Both the position numbers and the translations under genes were made by a program. The notes below the pieces were generated by a model. That model was not told the DNA's origin. It worked only from the letters and a program-made list of their open reading frames with translations, and ran no database searches. This document shows, one piece after another, positions 1-8,459 of a DNA stretch of 64,000 nucleotides. The stretch covers positions 444,790 to 508,789 of the forward strand of contig CAVXWX010000001.1 in assembly GCA_963765555.1 (NCBI GenBank), given 5' to 3'. Position 1 is the stretch's first letter. Every line of letters begins with the position of its first letter. The stretch comes from JL08 sp963765555 (GTDB lineage: Bacteria; Pseudomonadota; Alphaproteobacteria; Rhodobacterales; Rhodobacteraceae).

Positions 1-1946
1 GTGGAAAAATCAACCTCGCGAAAACTGGTGATGGTGGCCGTGATGTCGCGCCCCAGAATGTTGATGGTCAGGATATCGCCCAAATGCAGGCCCATTTCAT
101 CGGCTTCTTCCTGCGCAAAGCTGATCTGGGGCGGGCCATCGTAGTTTTCAGGCCACCATGTTCCGGCTGTGATACGGGTGTTTTCCGGCAGGCGATCAGC
201 ATAGGTTACGCCGCGATCGCCATTTACAACCCAATGATCGCCAGCAACTTCGCGCGCGGGTTTGCCGTTGATTGTGGTGACCACGCCGCGCAGCATTGGT
301 GCGCTTTCAACTTTGCGCACCGCCGCATCACTGTTCAACCGGTCATTGAACCCGTCCATCTGGTCCTGCTGGATATCAACAAAGAAATAGGATGGCGCGA
401 CTTCGGGTAGTTGCCCCGAAATGGCGTTGCGCAGGTTGCCGTCAATCTGGCCGACCGCCGCCAGTACGGACAAGCCAAGCCCAAGAGACAACACAACAGA
501 AGCCGCGCCTTCGCGCGGCCCGCCAATTGCGCCCAAGGCCCATCGCAGGGCGGGACGGTTGCGGGCCATCCGCACGCCACGGCGTGATCCCCAACGGATC
601 AGGATCGACGCAATCGCAAGGATCACCAAGGCACCGGCGATGCCGCCCGCTGTCCATAACGTAAGCCGCCACGTGTCGCTGAACCACCCCGCCAGCCCGA
701 TCAAAGCAGCAAGGCCGAGGACGATAACCAGCAGATATCGCGGCGCGGGCAACAGTTTTGCGCCACCCAACGCATCCCTGAACAGGGTCGCCGCGCGCAC
801 GTCTTCTGTTCTGGCAAGGGGCCAGAGGGTAAAAACCAAGGCGGTCAGAATGCCGTACAATCCGGCTTCGATCAGGGGTTCTGGATAGATTGCAAAGGAC
901 GCGGGTATCGGCAGGCGCGCTTCGATCAGAGGCGCGAGAAGCAAAGGCACAAAGCCGCCCAGAAACAGGCCAATGATGATCCCTAGAACACTAAGCACCC
1001 CGATCTGGATAAAATAGGTTTGGAAAATCGTGCTGCGGTTTGCGCCCAGCGTTCGCAATGTGGCAATCACATTGGTCTTGTTCGCCAGATAGGCCCGCAC
1101 TGCAGCAGAAACACCAACCCCGCCCACGGCCAGGCCAGATAACCCGACCAACACCAGAAACGCGCCCAGTCGTTCAACAAATTCTGCAACGCCCGGCGCG
1201 CCGTTGCGGGAATCTGTCCATCGTAACCCAGCATTTTCAAATCGCGTTTTGGCTTGCTGTTCCAATTCGGCAAGCTCGGTTCCTTCGGGCAGCGCCAGTC
1301 GGTATTTCGACGAAAACAGGGTGCCCGGTTCCAACAGACCGGAGTTTGCCAGATTTTGCGTTGTCACGATCGTGCGTGGCCCAAGGGCAAAGCCGCCCGC
1401 CGCCGCATCCGGTTCCCCGACCAGTTCTGCCATTAGGACAAAATCTTGCGTTCCGAGCGTAAAACTGTCGCCAACAACCAGCGCCATCCGGTCAATCAGC
1501 GCCCGTTCCATGACTGCGCCGGGCAATCCGTTCTGGCCCTGCATGGCAATATCCAGTGGCATATCGGGAACCAGTTCCACCACACCAACCAGCGGATAGA
1601 CATCATCAATCGCCTTGACCTGCGTCAGCCCGCGTTCCGCCTCGCCGTTTTTGCGGGACACTGCCATTGATCGAAAATCAATGACTTCCGACACGTCTTG
1701 CGCGTTTTCGCGCATCCAGTCGCGCTCTTCCTCGGTGGCAAAGCGATAGGTCAGTTCGATCTCGGCATCGCCCCCAAGCAAGGCAGCGCCTTCCTTTGCC
1801 AATCCGGCCTCGATACTGGCGCGCACAGACCCAACGGCGGCAATCGCGGCAACGCCCAGTGCAAGGCAGGCCAGAAAGATGCGAAACCCCTGAAGCCCGC
1901 CACGCAGTTCACGTCGTGCGAAACGTGCGGCCAGACGCAGGCTCAT
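1..1946 (-). CDS. FtsX-like ABC transporter permease, YbbP type (C-terminus beyond window)
   Basis: Large inner-membrane permease of the MacB/FtsX type that would work with the ATPase encoded just upstream. Reading the minus strand from the ATG at 1944-1946 gives MSLRLAARFARRELRGGL, an N-terminal transmembrane segment, then a long periplasmic-type domain. The frame is still open at base 1, where the peptide LTINILGRDITATITSFREV resembles the mid-part of YbbP proteins, so the stop lies outside the window. The start overlaps the stop of the ATPase gene (ATGA), showing translational coupling. The ybbA-ybbP pair next to a tesA-like esterase is a widely conserved arrangement. The transported substrate is unknown; export of lipids or hydrophobic compounds is usually suggested. 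Confidence 0.85.
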   Translation of the reverse strand, partial: MSLRLAARFARRELRGGLQGFRIFLACLALGVAAIAAVGSVRASIEAGLAKEGAALLGGDAEIELTYRFATEEERDWMRENAQDVSEVIDFRSMAVSRKNGEAERGLTQVKAIDDVYPLVGVVELVPDMPLDIAMQGQNGLPGAVMERALIDRMALVVGDSFTLGTQDFVLMAELVGEPDAAAGGFALGPRTIVTTQNLANSGLLEPGTLFSSKYRLALPEGTELAELEQQAKTRFENAGLRWTDSRNGAPGVAEFVERLGAFLVLVGLSGLAVGGVGVSAAVRAYLANKTNVIATLRTLGANRSTIFQTYFIQIGVLSVLGIIIGLFLGGFVPLLLAPLIEARLPIPASFAIYPEPLIEAGLYGILTALVFTLWPLARTEDVRAATLFRDALGGAKLLPAPRYLLVIVLGLAALIGLAGWFSDTWRLTLWTAGGIAGALVILAIASILIRWGSRRGVRMARNRPALRWALGAIGGPREGAASVVLSLGLGLSVLAAVGQIDGNLRNAISGQLPEVAPSYFFVDIQQDQMDGFNDRLNSDAAVRKVESAPMLRGVVTTINGKPAREVAGDHWVVNGDRGVTYADRLPENTRITAGTWWPENYDGPPQISFAQEEADEMGLHLGDILTINILGRDITATITSFREVDFS

Positions 1947-2635
1947 TCCGCGGCCTTTCGGGCCGCATCGTCGATGTGCCCGTCGCGCAGCCGGATCACA
2001 CGGTCGCACCGTTCGGCCAGACTGTTGGAATGTGTCACCAGAACCAGCGTGGCGCCGTGGCGATCGCGCAAATCAAACAACAGATCAATAATCGCGGCTC
2101 CGTTTGCGCCATCCAGATTGCCTGTTGGCTCATCAGCCAACAGAATGTGCGGGCGGGGCGCCGATGCGCGCGCCAAAGCGACACGTTGCTGTTCGCCACC
2201 TGACATTTGGGCCGGATAATGATCTGCACGATGCGACAGACCAACGGTTTCAAGTTCTTGTCGTGCGCGATCAAAAGCATCCCGCACACCCGCCAGTTCC
2301 AGCGGGGTTGCGACATTTTCCAAAGCGGTCATTGTCGGAATTAGGTGGAAGGATTGGAAAACCACCCCCATATGTTCCAGACGAAAGCGCGCGAGGTCGT
2401 CTTCATTCATTGCCGTCAGGTCGTGACCAAGCGCTGTGATCGTTCCGCCAGTGGCCTGTTCAAGGCCGCCCATCAGCATAAGGAGTGATGATTTGCCTGA
2501 TCCGGATGGCCCCACAAGACCAAGCGTTTCACCTTGCGCAACATCCAGTGTGATGTCGTGCAAAATGTCGACACGTCCGGCGTTCCCTTCAAGTGAAAGG
2601 GCAGCATTCTTAAGGGAAATCACGGGGTCAGTCAT
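1943..2635 (-). CDS. ybbA: ABC transporter ATP-binding protein, YbbA/LolD type
   Basis: Cytoplasmic ATPase of an FtsX-type ABC system, 230 aa, the usual length. Walker A is GPSGSGKSS near residue 41, the signature motif is MSGGEQQRVALARA and Walker B is ILLADEPTG followed by a conserved His (VLVTHS). The start at 2635 is divergent from the esterase gene, and the two would share a very short promoter region. The stop overlaps the permease start by 4 bases. Function beyond energising YbbP is not visible from sequence. Confidence 0.92.
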   Translation of the reverse strand: MTDPVISLKNAALSLEGNAGRVDILHDITLDVAQGETLGLVGPSGSGKSSLLMLMGGLEQATGGTITALGHDLTAMNEDDLARFRLEHMGVVFQSFHLIPTMTALENVATPLELAGVRDAFDRARQELETVGLSHRADHYPAQMSGGEQQRVALARASAPRPHILLADEPTGNLDGANGAAIIDLLFDLRDRHGATLVLVTHSNSLAERCDRVIRLRDGHIDDAARKAAE

Positions 2636-2651
2636 ATATGCGGGCCTTTGG

Positions 2652-3338
2652 TTGCGTCACTTTGCATATGGAGCGCGAGGCGAGATACGCAAGCTTTCTT
2701 TGGCAATTGCAACGATTTGCGCGGCGAGTGTTGTCGCAGCCCAAGAGATTACTGTGGCGGCGCTGGGCGACAGCCTGACACAAGGTTACGGGCTGAGGCA
2801 ATCAGACGGTTTTGTGCCCCAACTTGCAGATTGGCTGAACGCGCAAGGCGTAACGAACGTGCGTTTGATCAATGCGGGTGTTTCCGGTGACACGACAGCT
2901 GGCGGGTTGGCGCGTGTCGATTGGACACTGACGCCGGATGTTGATGCGATGATCGTGGCGCTGGGCGGCAATGATCTGTTGCGCGGCATCGATCCGGCGG
3001 TCAGCCGCTCAAATCTGGAGGGGATATTGAAGACGGCGCAGGCCGCAAATGTGGATATTTTGCTGATCGGGCTGACGGCCCCAAAAAATTACGGGCCTGA
3101 GTACAAACAGGCATTTGACGTCATGTATGCAGAATTGGCAGACGCATATGGTGCGTTGTACCTACCCAGTTTTTTCGCGGGGATTACTGGTGGAACCGCC
3201 CTGCGTGATACCGATCCTGCGCTTGTCCAGCCCTATATGCAATCAGATGGCATCCATCCAAACGCTTCAGGAGTTACGAATATCGTGGCGGCTGTCGGGC
3301 CAAGTGTGGTCAAGCTGATCGAGCAAGCGCGGAAATAA
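2652..3338 (+). CDS. tesA: SGNH/GDSL arylesterase or lysophospholipase, TesA type
   Basis: Periplasmic SGNH hydrolase (thioesterase I / lysophospholipase L1 / arylesterase). Block I is ALGDSLTQGYGL with the nucleophilic Ser, block III is GGNDLLRG and block V is DGIHPNASG with the catalytic Asp and His. A hydrophobic signal peptide (LSLAIATICAASVVAAQ) precedes the domain. The start is uncertain because no in-frame ATG lies close to the signal peptide. TTG at 2652 is chosen; ATA at 2685 would give a compact signal peptide but is a very rare initiator. An in-frame ATG at 2436 is rejected because it would overlap ybbA by 200 bases. The gene is divergent from ybbA-ybbP, matching the known genomic association. 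Confidence 0.85.
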   Translation: MRHFAYGARGEIRKLSLAIATICAASVVAAQEITVAALGDSLTQGYGLRQSDGFVPQLADWLNAQGVTNVRLINAGVSGDTTAGGLARVDWTLTPDVDAMIVALGGNDLLRGIDPAVSRSNLEGILKTAQAANVDILLIGLTAPKNYGPEYKQAFDVMYAELADAYGALYLPSFFAGITGGTALRDTDPALVQPYMQSDGIHPNASGVTNIVAAVGPSVVKLIEQARK

Positions 3339-3352
3339 GCATCGCGGTTGCA

Positions 3353-3396
3353 CAAAAAAACGGGCGCATCGTTTCCGATCCGCCCGTTCTTTTTTG
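3353..3396. terminator. Bidirectional rho-independent terminator between tesA and csp
   Basis: An 8-bp perfect stem (AACGGGCG at 3359-3366 with CGCCCGTT at 3381-3388) has an A-run on its left and a T-run on its right. It can therefore end the plus-strand esterase transcript and the minus-strand cold-shock transcript. Confidence 0.8.
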
Positions 3397-3423
3397 AATT
3401 CGGTCCCTTTGCAGGGTCGAACC

Positions 3424-3630
3424 TTACGCCAGTGCGATGTTTGTCGCGCTTTCGCGGCCGTCACGGCCCGGTTCGATGTCGAATGTCACTTTTTGGTTGT
3501 CGGCCAGACCGGTCAGGCCTGCGCGTTCAACGGCAGAGATGTGTACAAACACGTCTTTGCTGCCGCCATCGGGCGCGATAAAGCCGAAGCCTTTTGTTGA
3601 GTTAAACCATTTGACGGTGCCAGTAGCCAT
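3424..3630 (-). CDS. Cold-shock protein, CspA family
   Basis: A 68-aa single cold-shock domain that binds single-stranded RNA/DNA. RNP1 is KGFGFIAP near residue 14 and RNP2 is VFVHIS near residue 28. The start ATG at 3628-3630 is preceded by the strong Shine-Dalgarno AGGAG. The non-coding region upstream is long, as is common for cold-shock genes with regulatory leaders. It is monocistronic, ending in the shared terminator at 3353-3396. Confidence 0.95.
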   Translation of the reverse strand: MATGTVKWFNSTKGFGFIAPDGGSKDVFVHISAVERAGLTGLADNQKVTFDIEPGRDGRESATNIALA

Positions 3631-4012
3631 CGTCGTTCTCCTTTAAAAACTGCCCACGGAATGCGGCAGGTCGGCTAGGTCAGTGCAAGATCGAAAGACT
3701 GAGCCGAAAGGAGCAGTTTGGTCGATAGTGGTAACGTCGCAGGCGCTATATGGCGTCACATCGTAAAAAAATCAAGAGGAATTAGATGAAGTTCCTGTGA
3801 CGGCGGAAAGGTGCTTGTCCTTGTAAGCACCTGATTTCTGTACAGTTCACGTGAATACGGGGCGTCTGTCATTTCGCGTGAAGTCTGGGTGCACCAGCCT
3901 GAATGCATCGGGAATCGCACAGAAAACGAGCACTCTGTAAAAATTTTACCAGTTGATAAAAAAATAAATCCGTGAGAGCGTGCTTTCAAACAACGTAGGG
4001 GAAGGGACGCAA
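3631..4012. other. Intergenic region with csp leader and preT promoter
   Basis: This 380-base gap separates csp and preT, which are divergently transcribed. The csp side probably holds its 5' leader. The preT side holds the RutR-like palindrome at 3945-3960 and the GGGGAAGGGA Shine-Dalgarno sequence before ATG 4013. A 77-codon open frame on the minus strand here resembles nothing and is not called. Confidence 0.6.
3945..3960. promoter_or_regulatory. Probable RutR operator upstream of preT
   Basis: TTTACCAGTTGATAAA is a 7-2-7 inverted repeat with one mismatch. It matches the perfect site at 8096-8111 and resembles the known RutR consensus TTGACCANNTGGTCAA. It lies 52 bases upstream of the preT start, in promoter position. 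Confidence 0.65.
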
Positions 4013-5335
4013 ATGGCGCAGAATGTGTTTACGCAAGGTGTGGTTGCCGGACGGTTGGCCCCGGACGACTATGAAACCGGTTTTTCGGATCTGCATGCCC
4101 CGCTGGATGACCACGAAGCGTTGGTGGCGGCAGACAGATGCTATTTCTGCCACGATGCACCGTGCATCACGGCCTGTCCGACGGATATCGATATTCCGCT
4201 GTTTATTCGCCAGATCGCAACCGGCACACCCGACGCGGCGGCCAAGACGATCCTGACCCAGAACATCATGGGCGGCATGTGCGCGCGGGTCTGCCCCACC
4301 GAAACCCTGTGCGAAGAGGCGTGCGTGCGCGAACTGGCCGAAGGCAAGCCGGTGCTGATCGGGCAGTTGCAACGTTATGCCACTGACGGTCTGCAATCCA
4401 AGGGCGTGCATCCGTTCGAACGCGCTGCATCCACAGGTAAACGGGTCGCCGTTGTTGGGGCCGGACCTGCCGGATTGGCCTGCGCGCACCGTCTGGCGAT
4501 GCTGGGCAGTGATGTCACCGTGTTTGATGCGCGTCCCAAACCGGGTGGATTGAACGAATACGGGATCGCCACCTACAAAACGACAAACGGATTTGCGCAG
4601 GCCGAAGTGGACTGGCTGTTGAAAATTGGCGGCATCACCACCGAATACGGCAAGGCGCTGGGTACCGGCCTGTCATTATCGTCGCTTCAGGCCGATTATG
4701 ATGCGGTGTTTCTGGGCATCGGTCTGGGCGGGGTGAATGCGTTGGGTCTGGATGGCGAGGATAAAGACGGCGTTCTGGACGCGGTCGATTTTATTGCCGA
4801 CCTGCGCCAGGCAAGCGATGTGGCCAAGGTGCCGGTCGGGCGTGATGTTGTGGTGATCGGTGGCGGCATGACCGCGGTGGATGCCGCCGTGCAGGCCAAA
4901 CTGCTGGGCGCGCTGAATGTGACGTTGGTCTATCGCCGAGGGCGTGACCGGATGAACGCGAGCGTGTTCGAACAGGATCTGGCGGCGTCCAAGGGTGTGC
5001 GTATCATCACCAACGCCTCTCCCGTGGCGGTCCATGGCAATGGCGCCGTGCGCGAGATCGAGTTTGAATATACGACAGATGATCTGAAACCGACGGGGCA
5101 AACGATACGTCTGGCTGCGGATCAGGTGTTCAAGGCCATCGGGCAATCGCTTGAGGGGTCGGACCTGCCTGATCTGGACGGGCGCAAGATTGCTGTAACC
5201 GGCGCGGGCCGCACATCGGTCAAAGGTATCTGGGCCGGGGGTGACTGTGCGACCGGTGGCGATGATCTGACTGTCACGGCCGTTGCCGAAGGGCGCGATG
5301 CGGCGATGGACATACATGCAAGTTTGATGGGCTAA
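4013..5335 (+). CDS. preT: NAD-dependent dihydropyrimidine dehydrogenase subunit PreT
   Basis: Flavin/Fe-S subunit that passes electrons from NADH to PreA to reduce uracil and thymine to the 5,6-dihydro forms in the cytoplasm. Residues 40-110 hold the Cys clusters CYFCHDAPCITACPTD and CARVCPTETLCEEAC, which bind 4Fe-4S centres as in the GltB-small/Dpd N-terminal domain. Residue ~145 begins a Rossmann fold (VAVVGAGPAGLACAHRLA, FAD) and ~285 a second one (DVVVIGGGMTAVDAA, NADH). The start ATG 4013 has a good Shine-Dalgarno; an upstream ATG at 3980 lacks one. The preA gene follows 36 bases later. A RutR-like operator precedes the gene. Confidence 0.93.
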   Translation: MAQNVFTQGVVAGRLAPDDYETGFSDLHAPLDDHEALVAADRCYFCHDAPCITACPTDIDIPLFIRQIATGTPDAAAKTILTQNIMGGMCARVCPTETLCEEACVRELAEGKPVLIGQLQRYATDGLQSKGVHPFERAASTGKRVAVVGAGPAGLACAHRLAMLGSDVTVFDARPKPGGLNEYGIATYKTTNGFAQAEVDWLLKIGGITTEYGKALGTGLSLSSLQADYDAVFLGIGLGGVNALGLDGEDKDGVLDAVDFIADLRQASDVAKVPVGRDVVVIGGGMTAVDAAVQAKLLGALNVTLVYRRGRDRMNASVFEQDLAASKGVRIITNASPVAVHGNGAVREIEFEYTTDDLKPTGQTIRLAADQVFKAIGQSLEGSDLPDLDGRKIAVTGAGRTSVKGIWAGGDCATGGDDLTVTAVAEGRDAAMDIHASLMG

Positions 5336-5371
5336 GCGTGGGCTAGCCCCCACTTTTGGAAGGAACGCAAA

Positions 5372-6673
5372 ATGGCAAATCTTCAAAGTGAATTTATCGG
5401 GATCAAATCCCCAAATCCGTTCTGGCTGGCCAGTGCGCCACCCACGGACAAGGAATACAACGTACGCCGTGCCTATGATGCCGGCTGGGGGGGCGTGGTG
5501 TGGAAAACGCTGGGTCTTGATCCGCATGTGGTGAACGTGAATGGCCCGCGTTATGGCGCGATTTATGGCGCAGATCGTCGCCTGCTGGGCCTGAACAACA
5601 TCGAATTGATCACAGACCGCCCGCTGCAAACCAATCTGGACGAAATCAAGCTGGTCAAACGCGATTACCCCGATCACGCGATGGTCGTATCGCTGATGGT
5701 GCCTTGCGAAGAAGACCCGTGGAAATTCATTCTGCCCTTGGTCGAAGATACCGGCGCGGACGGGGTCGAGCTGAACTTTGGTTGTCCGCACGGCATGTCG
5801 GAACGGGGCATGGGGTCTGCTGTGGGGCAGGTACCGGAATATATCGAAATGGTCACTCGCTGGGTCAAGGCGAACACGCGGATGCCGGTGATTGTCAAAC
5901 TGACACCCAATATCACCGACGTGCGCAAACCGGCCGAGGCCGCACTGCGCGGCGGCGCGGATGCTGTCAGCCTGATCAACACGATCAATTCGATCACCTC
6001 TGTCGATCTTGACCTGTTTGCACCCGAACCCACAATTGACGGCAAGGGTGCGCATGGGGGGTATTGTGGGCCTGCGGTGAAACCGATTGCACTGAACATG
6101 GTCGCCGAAATCGCGCGCACACCCGAACTGGCCCACTTGCCGATCAGCGGCATTGGCGGCGTCACCACGTGGCGTGATGCGGCAGAGTTTATGGCGCTAG
6201 GGGCGGGCAATGTGCAGGTTTGCACAGCGGCGATGACCTACGGGTTCAAGATCGTTCAGGAAATGATTTCCGGCCTGTCCCAGTGGATGGACGAAAAAGA
6301 GATTACGTCCGTTGACCAGATTGTGCGCCGTGCGGTGCCAAATGTCACCGATTGGCAGTATCTGAACCTGAATTATGTCGCCAAGGCCAAGATCAATCAG
6401 GATCTTTGCATTTCCTGCGGGCGTTGTTTCGCGGCCTGCGAAGACACCAGCCATCAGGCGATTTCGATGTCGCCGGATCGCGTGTTCGAGGTGATCGACG
6501 AAGAATGCGTGGCCTGCAACCTGTGCGTCAATGTCTGCCCCGTCGAAGACTGTATCACGATGGAAGCCATGGCCCCCGGTCTTGTTGACCCGCGCACCGG
6601 CAAGGTTGTGGAACCGGATTATGCCAACTGGACAACCCACCCGAACAACCCGGCGGCCAAGGCGGCAGAATAG
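5372..6673 (+). CDS. preA: NAD-dependent dihydropyrimidine dehydrogenase subunit PreA
   Basis: Catalytic FMN subunit of dihydropyrimidine dehydrogenase, 433 aa. The N-terminal ~300 residues form a dihydroorotate-dehydrogenase-like TIM barrel (NPFWLASAPPTDK start, ELNFGCPHGMSERGMGSA substrate/FMN region, SGIGGVTTWRDA phosphate site). The C-terminus carries two 4Fe-4S ferredoxin motifs, CISCGRCFAAC and CVACNLCVNVCP. It pairs with PreT for the first step of reductive pyrimidine breakdown. Start ATG 5372 follows AAGGA. It is convergent with the next gene, with only 42 bases between. Confidence 0.95.
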   Translation: MANLQSEFIGIKSPNPFWLASAPPTDKEYNVRRAYDAGWGGVVWKTLGLDPHVVNVNGPRYGAIYGADRRLLGLNNIELITDRPLQTNLDEIKLVKRDYPDHAMVVSLMVPCEEDPWKFILPLVEDTGADGVELNFGCPHGMSERGMGSAVGQVPEYIEMVTRWVKANTRMPVIVKLTPNITDVRKPAEAALRGGADAVSLINTINSITSVDLDLFAPEPTIDGKGAHGGYCGPAVKPIALNMVAEIARTPELAHLPISGIGGVTTWRDAAEFMALGAGNVQVCTAAMTYGFKIVQEMISGLSQWMDEKEITSVDQIVRRAVPNVTDWQYLNLNYVAKAKINQDLCISCGRCFAACEDTSHQAISMSPDRVFEVIDEECVACNLCVNVCPVEDCITMEAMAPGLVDPRTGKVVEPDYANWTTHPNNPAAKAAE

Positions 6674-6715
6674 CGAAGGTGTTTCACGCGAACACGTCGC
6701 CGGACCTGAAACAGA

Positions 6716-7315
6716 CTAATCGACGATAAAGACCTGACCGTTCAGGCACCCTTCGACAGCTTTGCTGAATGCAAGCCCGACGGCTTCGTCCGAGACATGG
6801 TTATGGCCGTGAAAAAAACCGTCATACTTTTGTCTGGAAACTTCCAGTACTTCGGGGCTGACTGCGTTGATGCGTATGCCGCGCGGCATATCGACAGACG
6901 CACCTTTTACGAAACTGTCAATTGCGCCGTTTGCGGCCGCCGCCGCAGCACCGCCGGCGATCGGGTCGCGGTTCAAAACGCCACTGGTCAGGGTGAAAGA
7001 ACCGGCATCGTTCATGTATGCAAACCCCTCTAGTACCAGATTGACCTGCGACATAACCTTGCCCGTGATCCCTTTCATGAATTGCGCGCTTGTCATTCCG
7101 TCAACGGGTCCGAAATGGCCGTGTCCAACCGCGCTGATCAAAGCATCAATTTTCCCGACGCGTTCGTACATCGAACGAATGCTTTCGATGTCTTCCAGAT
7201 CTACACGAACTTCACCGCTGGTTTTGCCGGCGGTCACAACCTCATGGCGGCCAGAAAGCGCTTTGACAGCTGTATTTCCGACCGCACCACTTGCACCGAT
7301 AACAATAATTTTCAC
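6716..7315 (-). CDS. Short-chain dehydrogenase-like protein lacking the usual catalytic Tyr
   Basis: A 199-aa Rossmann-fold protein. The N-terminal motif MKIIVIGASGAVG binds a dinucleotide, and ALISAVGHG replaces the usual NNAG. Where classical SDRs have YxxxK, this protein reads AAAANGAIDSFVKG, so the Tyr is absent. This is seen in a small SDR subgroup, and the activity is not established. The start is GTG at 7313-7315, which overlaps the stop of the TetR gene (GTGA), so the two are translationally coupled. It lies inside the pyrimidine locus but points away from the catabolic genes. A role in clearing a toxic aldehyde or in redox sensing would be speculation. Confidence 0.8.
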   Translation of the reverse strand: MKIIVIGASGAVGNTAVKALSGRHEVVTAGKTSGEVRVDLEDIESIRSMYERVGKIDALISAVGHGHFGPVDGMTSAQFMKGITGKVMSQVNLVLEGFAYMNDAGSFTLTSGVLNRDPIAGGAAAAAANGAIDSFVKGASVDMPRGIRINAVSPEVLEVSRQKYDGFFHGHNHVSDEAVGLAFSKAVEGCLNGQVFIVD

Positions 7316-7983
7316 AGGCTTTCCTTTGCTTTAGCTTGTTCTTTTCTCTGGTCCTGATCCGAGCTTAGCACTTTGGTAAACATCTTCGTCAAGTAGGCTG
7401 CTGCATCGGTTTGGCTGGGTTGGCCGTCCAGCAAGACTTGCACCTGCGCGTCGAAATCTGCGTAGTGCTGGGTTGTGGCCCAGATCGAAAAAATCAGGTG
7501 TTTCGGATCGACTTTTGCCAGTTTTCCGGCGTCCATCCAATCCTGAATGACTGCGCATTTTTCATCAAACAGCGGTTTCAGGCTGGATTGCAAATGTGGG
7601 CCCATGCGTGGTGCGCCCTGAAGAATTTCATTGGCGAACAGGCGGCTTTCGCGGGGCAGATCACGCGCCATTTCAAGTTTGCGAGTGATGTAGGCCAGCA
7701 GTTCCGGCAGCGGGTCGCCATCGGCATTCAACTTGTGCAGCGGGGCAAGCCACGTTTCCATCAACTGGTTCAGCAGCGTGATGTGAATGGCTTCCTTGCC
7801 GTCAAAGTAATACAGGATGTTGGGCTTGCTCAGGCCCGCAGCCTCGGCGATCTGATCCAGCGTCGCACCGCGATATCCGTGCTGCGAAAACACATCCAAT
7901 GCAGCATCCAGAATAACCATCCGGTTGCGTTTCTGGATGCGGCTTGGTTTTTTCGCGCTGTCCGGTAGGGTTGAATCGGGCAT
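7312..7983 (-). CDS. rutR: TetR-family regulator, RutR-like
   Basis: One-domain repressor, about 223 aa, with an N-terminal helix-turn-helix (residues ~25-70, with TLDQIAEAAGLSKPNILYYF) and a ligand-binding C-terminal domain. The NILYYF ending of the recognition helix and the overall length match RutR, which senses uracil/thymine. The start chosen is ATG 7983 (MPDSTLPDSAKKPSRIQKRN); an upstream in-frame ATG at 8103 would run through the operator. Divergent from the cupin-hydrolase operon, with a perfect palindrome at 8096-8111 between them. The downstream SDR-like gene overlaps it by 4 bases. Confidence 0.82.
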   Translation of the reverse strand: MPDSTLPDSAKKPSRIQKRNRMVILDAALDVFSQHGYRGATLDQIAEAAGLSKPNILYYFDGKEAIHITLLNQLMETWLAPLHKLNADGDPLPELLAYITRKLEMARDLPRESRLFANEILQGAPRMGPHLQSSLKPLFDEKCAVIQDWMDAGKLAKVDPKHLIFSIWATTQHYADFDAQVQVLLDGQPSQTDAAAYLTKMFTKVLSSDQDQRKEQAKAKESL

Positions 7984-8095
7984 GTCTACATCCAAGGTTT
8001 GATCGAAACGAGGGCAATACCCCAAATGCGCCAGCTTCGAACATGGAATGTCCAAGTCGAACCTTGACAGTGGGTACCCTAACCGCAATCGTAGC

Positions 8096-8111
8096 TTTAC
8101 CAAATGGTAAA
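8096..8111. promoter_or_regulatory. RutR-type operator between rutR and the catabolic genes
   Basis: TTTACCAAATGGTAAA is a perfect 7-2-7 palindrome close to the established RutR consensus TTGACCANNTGGTCAA. It sits in the 180-base divergent region between the TetR gene and the cupin gene and could control both directions. A one-mismatch copy lies in front of preT. Confidence 0.8.
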
Positions 8112-8164
8112 ATTATCGGGCCGAAAATGATTGCATACGGTTTCTGTCTTGGGTGTCTTTTGGG

Positions 8165-8452
8165 ATGAACAGGCTGCCCGCGAAAGTAACGCAACTGATA
8201 GATGATGATCTGGTGCGCGTGACGCGGTTTGATTTCGACGCCGGAGCAGAAACAGGATGGCACACGCACGAGATGGATTACGTGATTACAGCCATCACAA
8301 CCTGCCAGATGCAACTGGAAGAACCCGGTGGGAATATACGGTCTGTCACCGTCGCTCAGGGCGAGGCATATCGCCGTAATGCGGGCGTAGAACACAATGT
8401 GATCAACGCCGGATCAACCCCGATGGCGTTTGTGGAAATAGAACTGAAATAA
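8165..8452 (+). CDS. Small cupin-domain protein of the pyrimidine locus
   Basis: About 95 aa, a single cupin barrel. GWHTHEMDYVITAITTC carries the metal-binding His-x-His and Glu/Asp pattern of cupin motif 1, and RRNAGVEHNVINAG carries the His of motif 2. First gene of the operon downstream of the RutR-like operator, 7 bases before the ureidopropionase. Start ATG 8165 is chosen; a GTG at 8153 is an in-frame alternative. The function is unknown. Its position suggests handling of a small pathway compound or stabilisation of the neighbouring enzyme, but this is inference only. Confidence 0.75.
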   Translation: MNRLPAKVTQLIDDDLVRVTRFDFDAGAETGWHTHEMDYVITAITTCQMQLEEPGGNIRSVTVAQGEAYRRNAGVEHNVINAGSTPMAFVEIELK

Positions 8453-8459
8453 GGCGAGG

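Noticed and set aside
2436..2651. N-terminal extension of the tesA-like gene from an ATG at 2436
   Set aside because: It would overlap the divergent ybbA gene by 200 bases and put a non-signal sequence ahead of the signal peptide.
3756..3989. 77-codon minus-strand frame in the csp/preT gap
   Set aside because: No family resemblance, no ribosome site, and it covers the preT operator.
4676..6136. Long open frame of 486 codons on the minus strand across preT and preA
   Set aside because: It is antisense to two clear enzyme genes, its sequence is His/Arg-rich with no motif, and it arises from the codon structure of the real genes.
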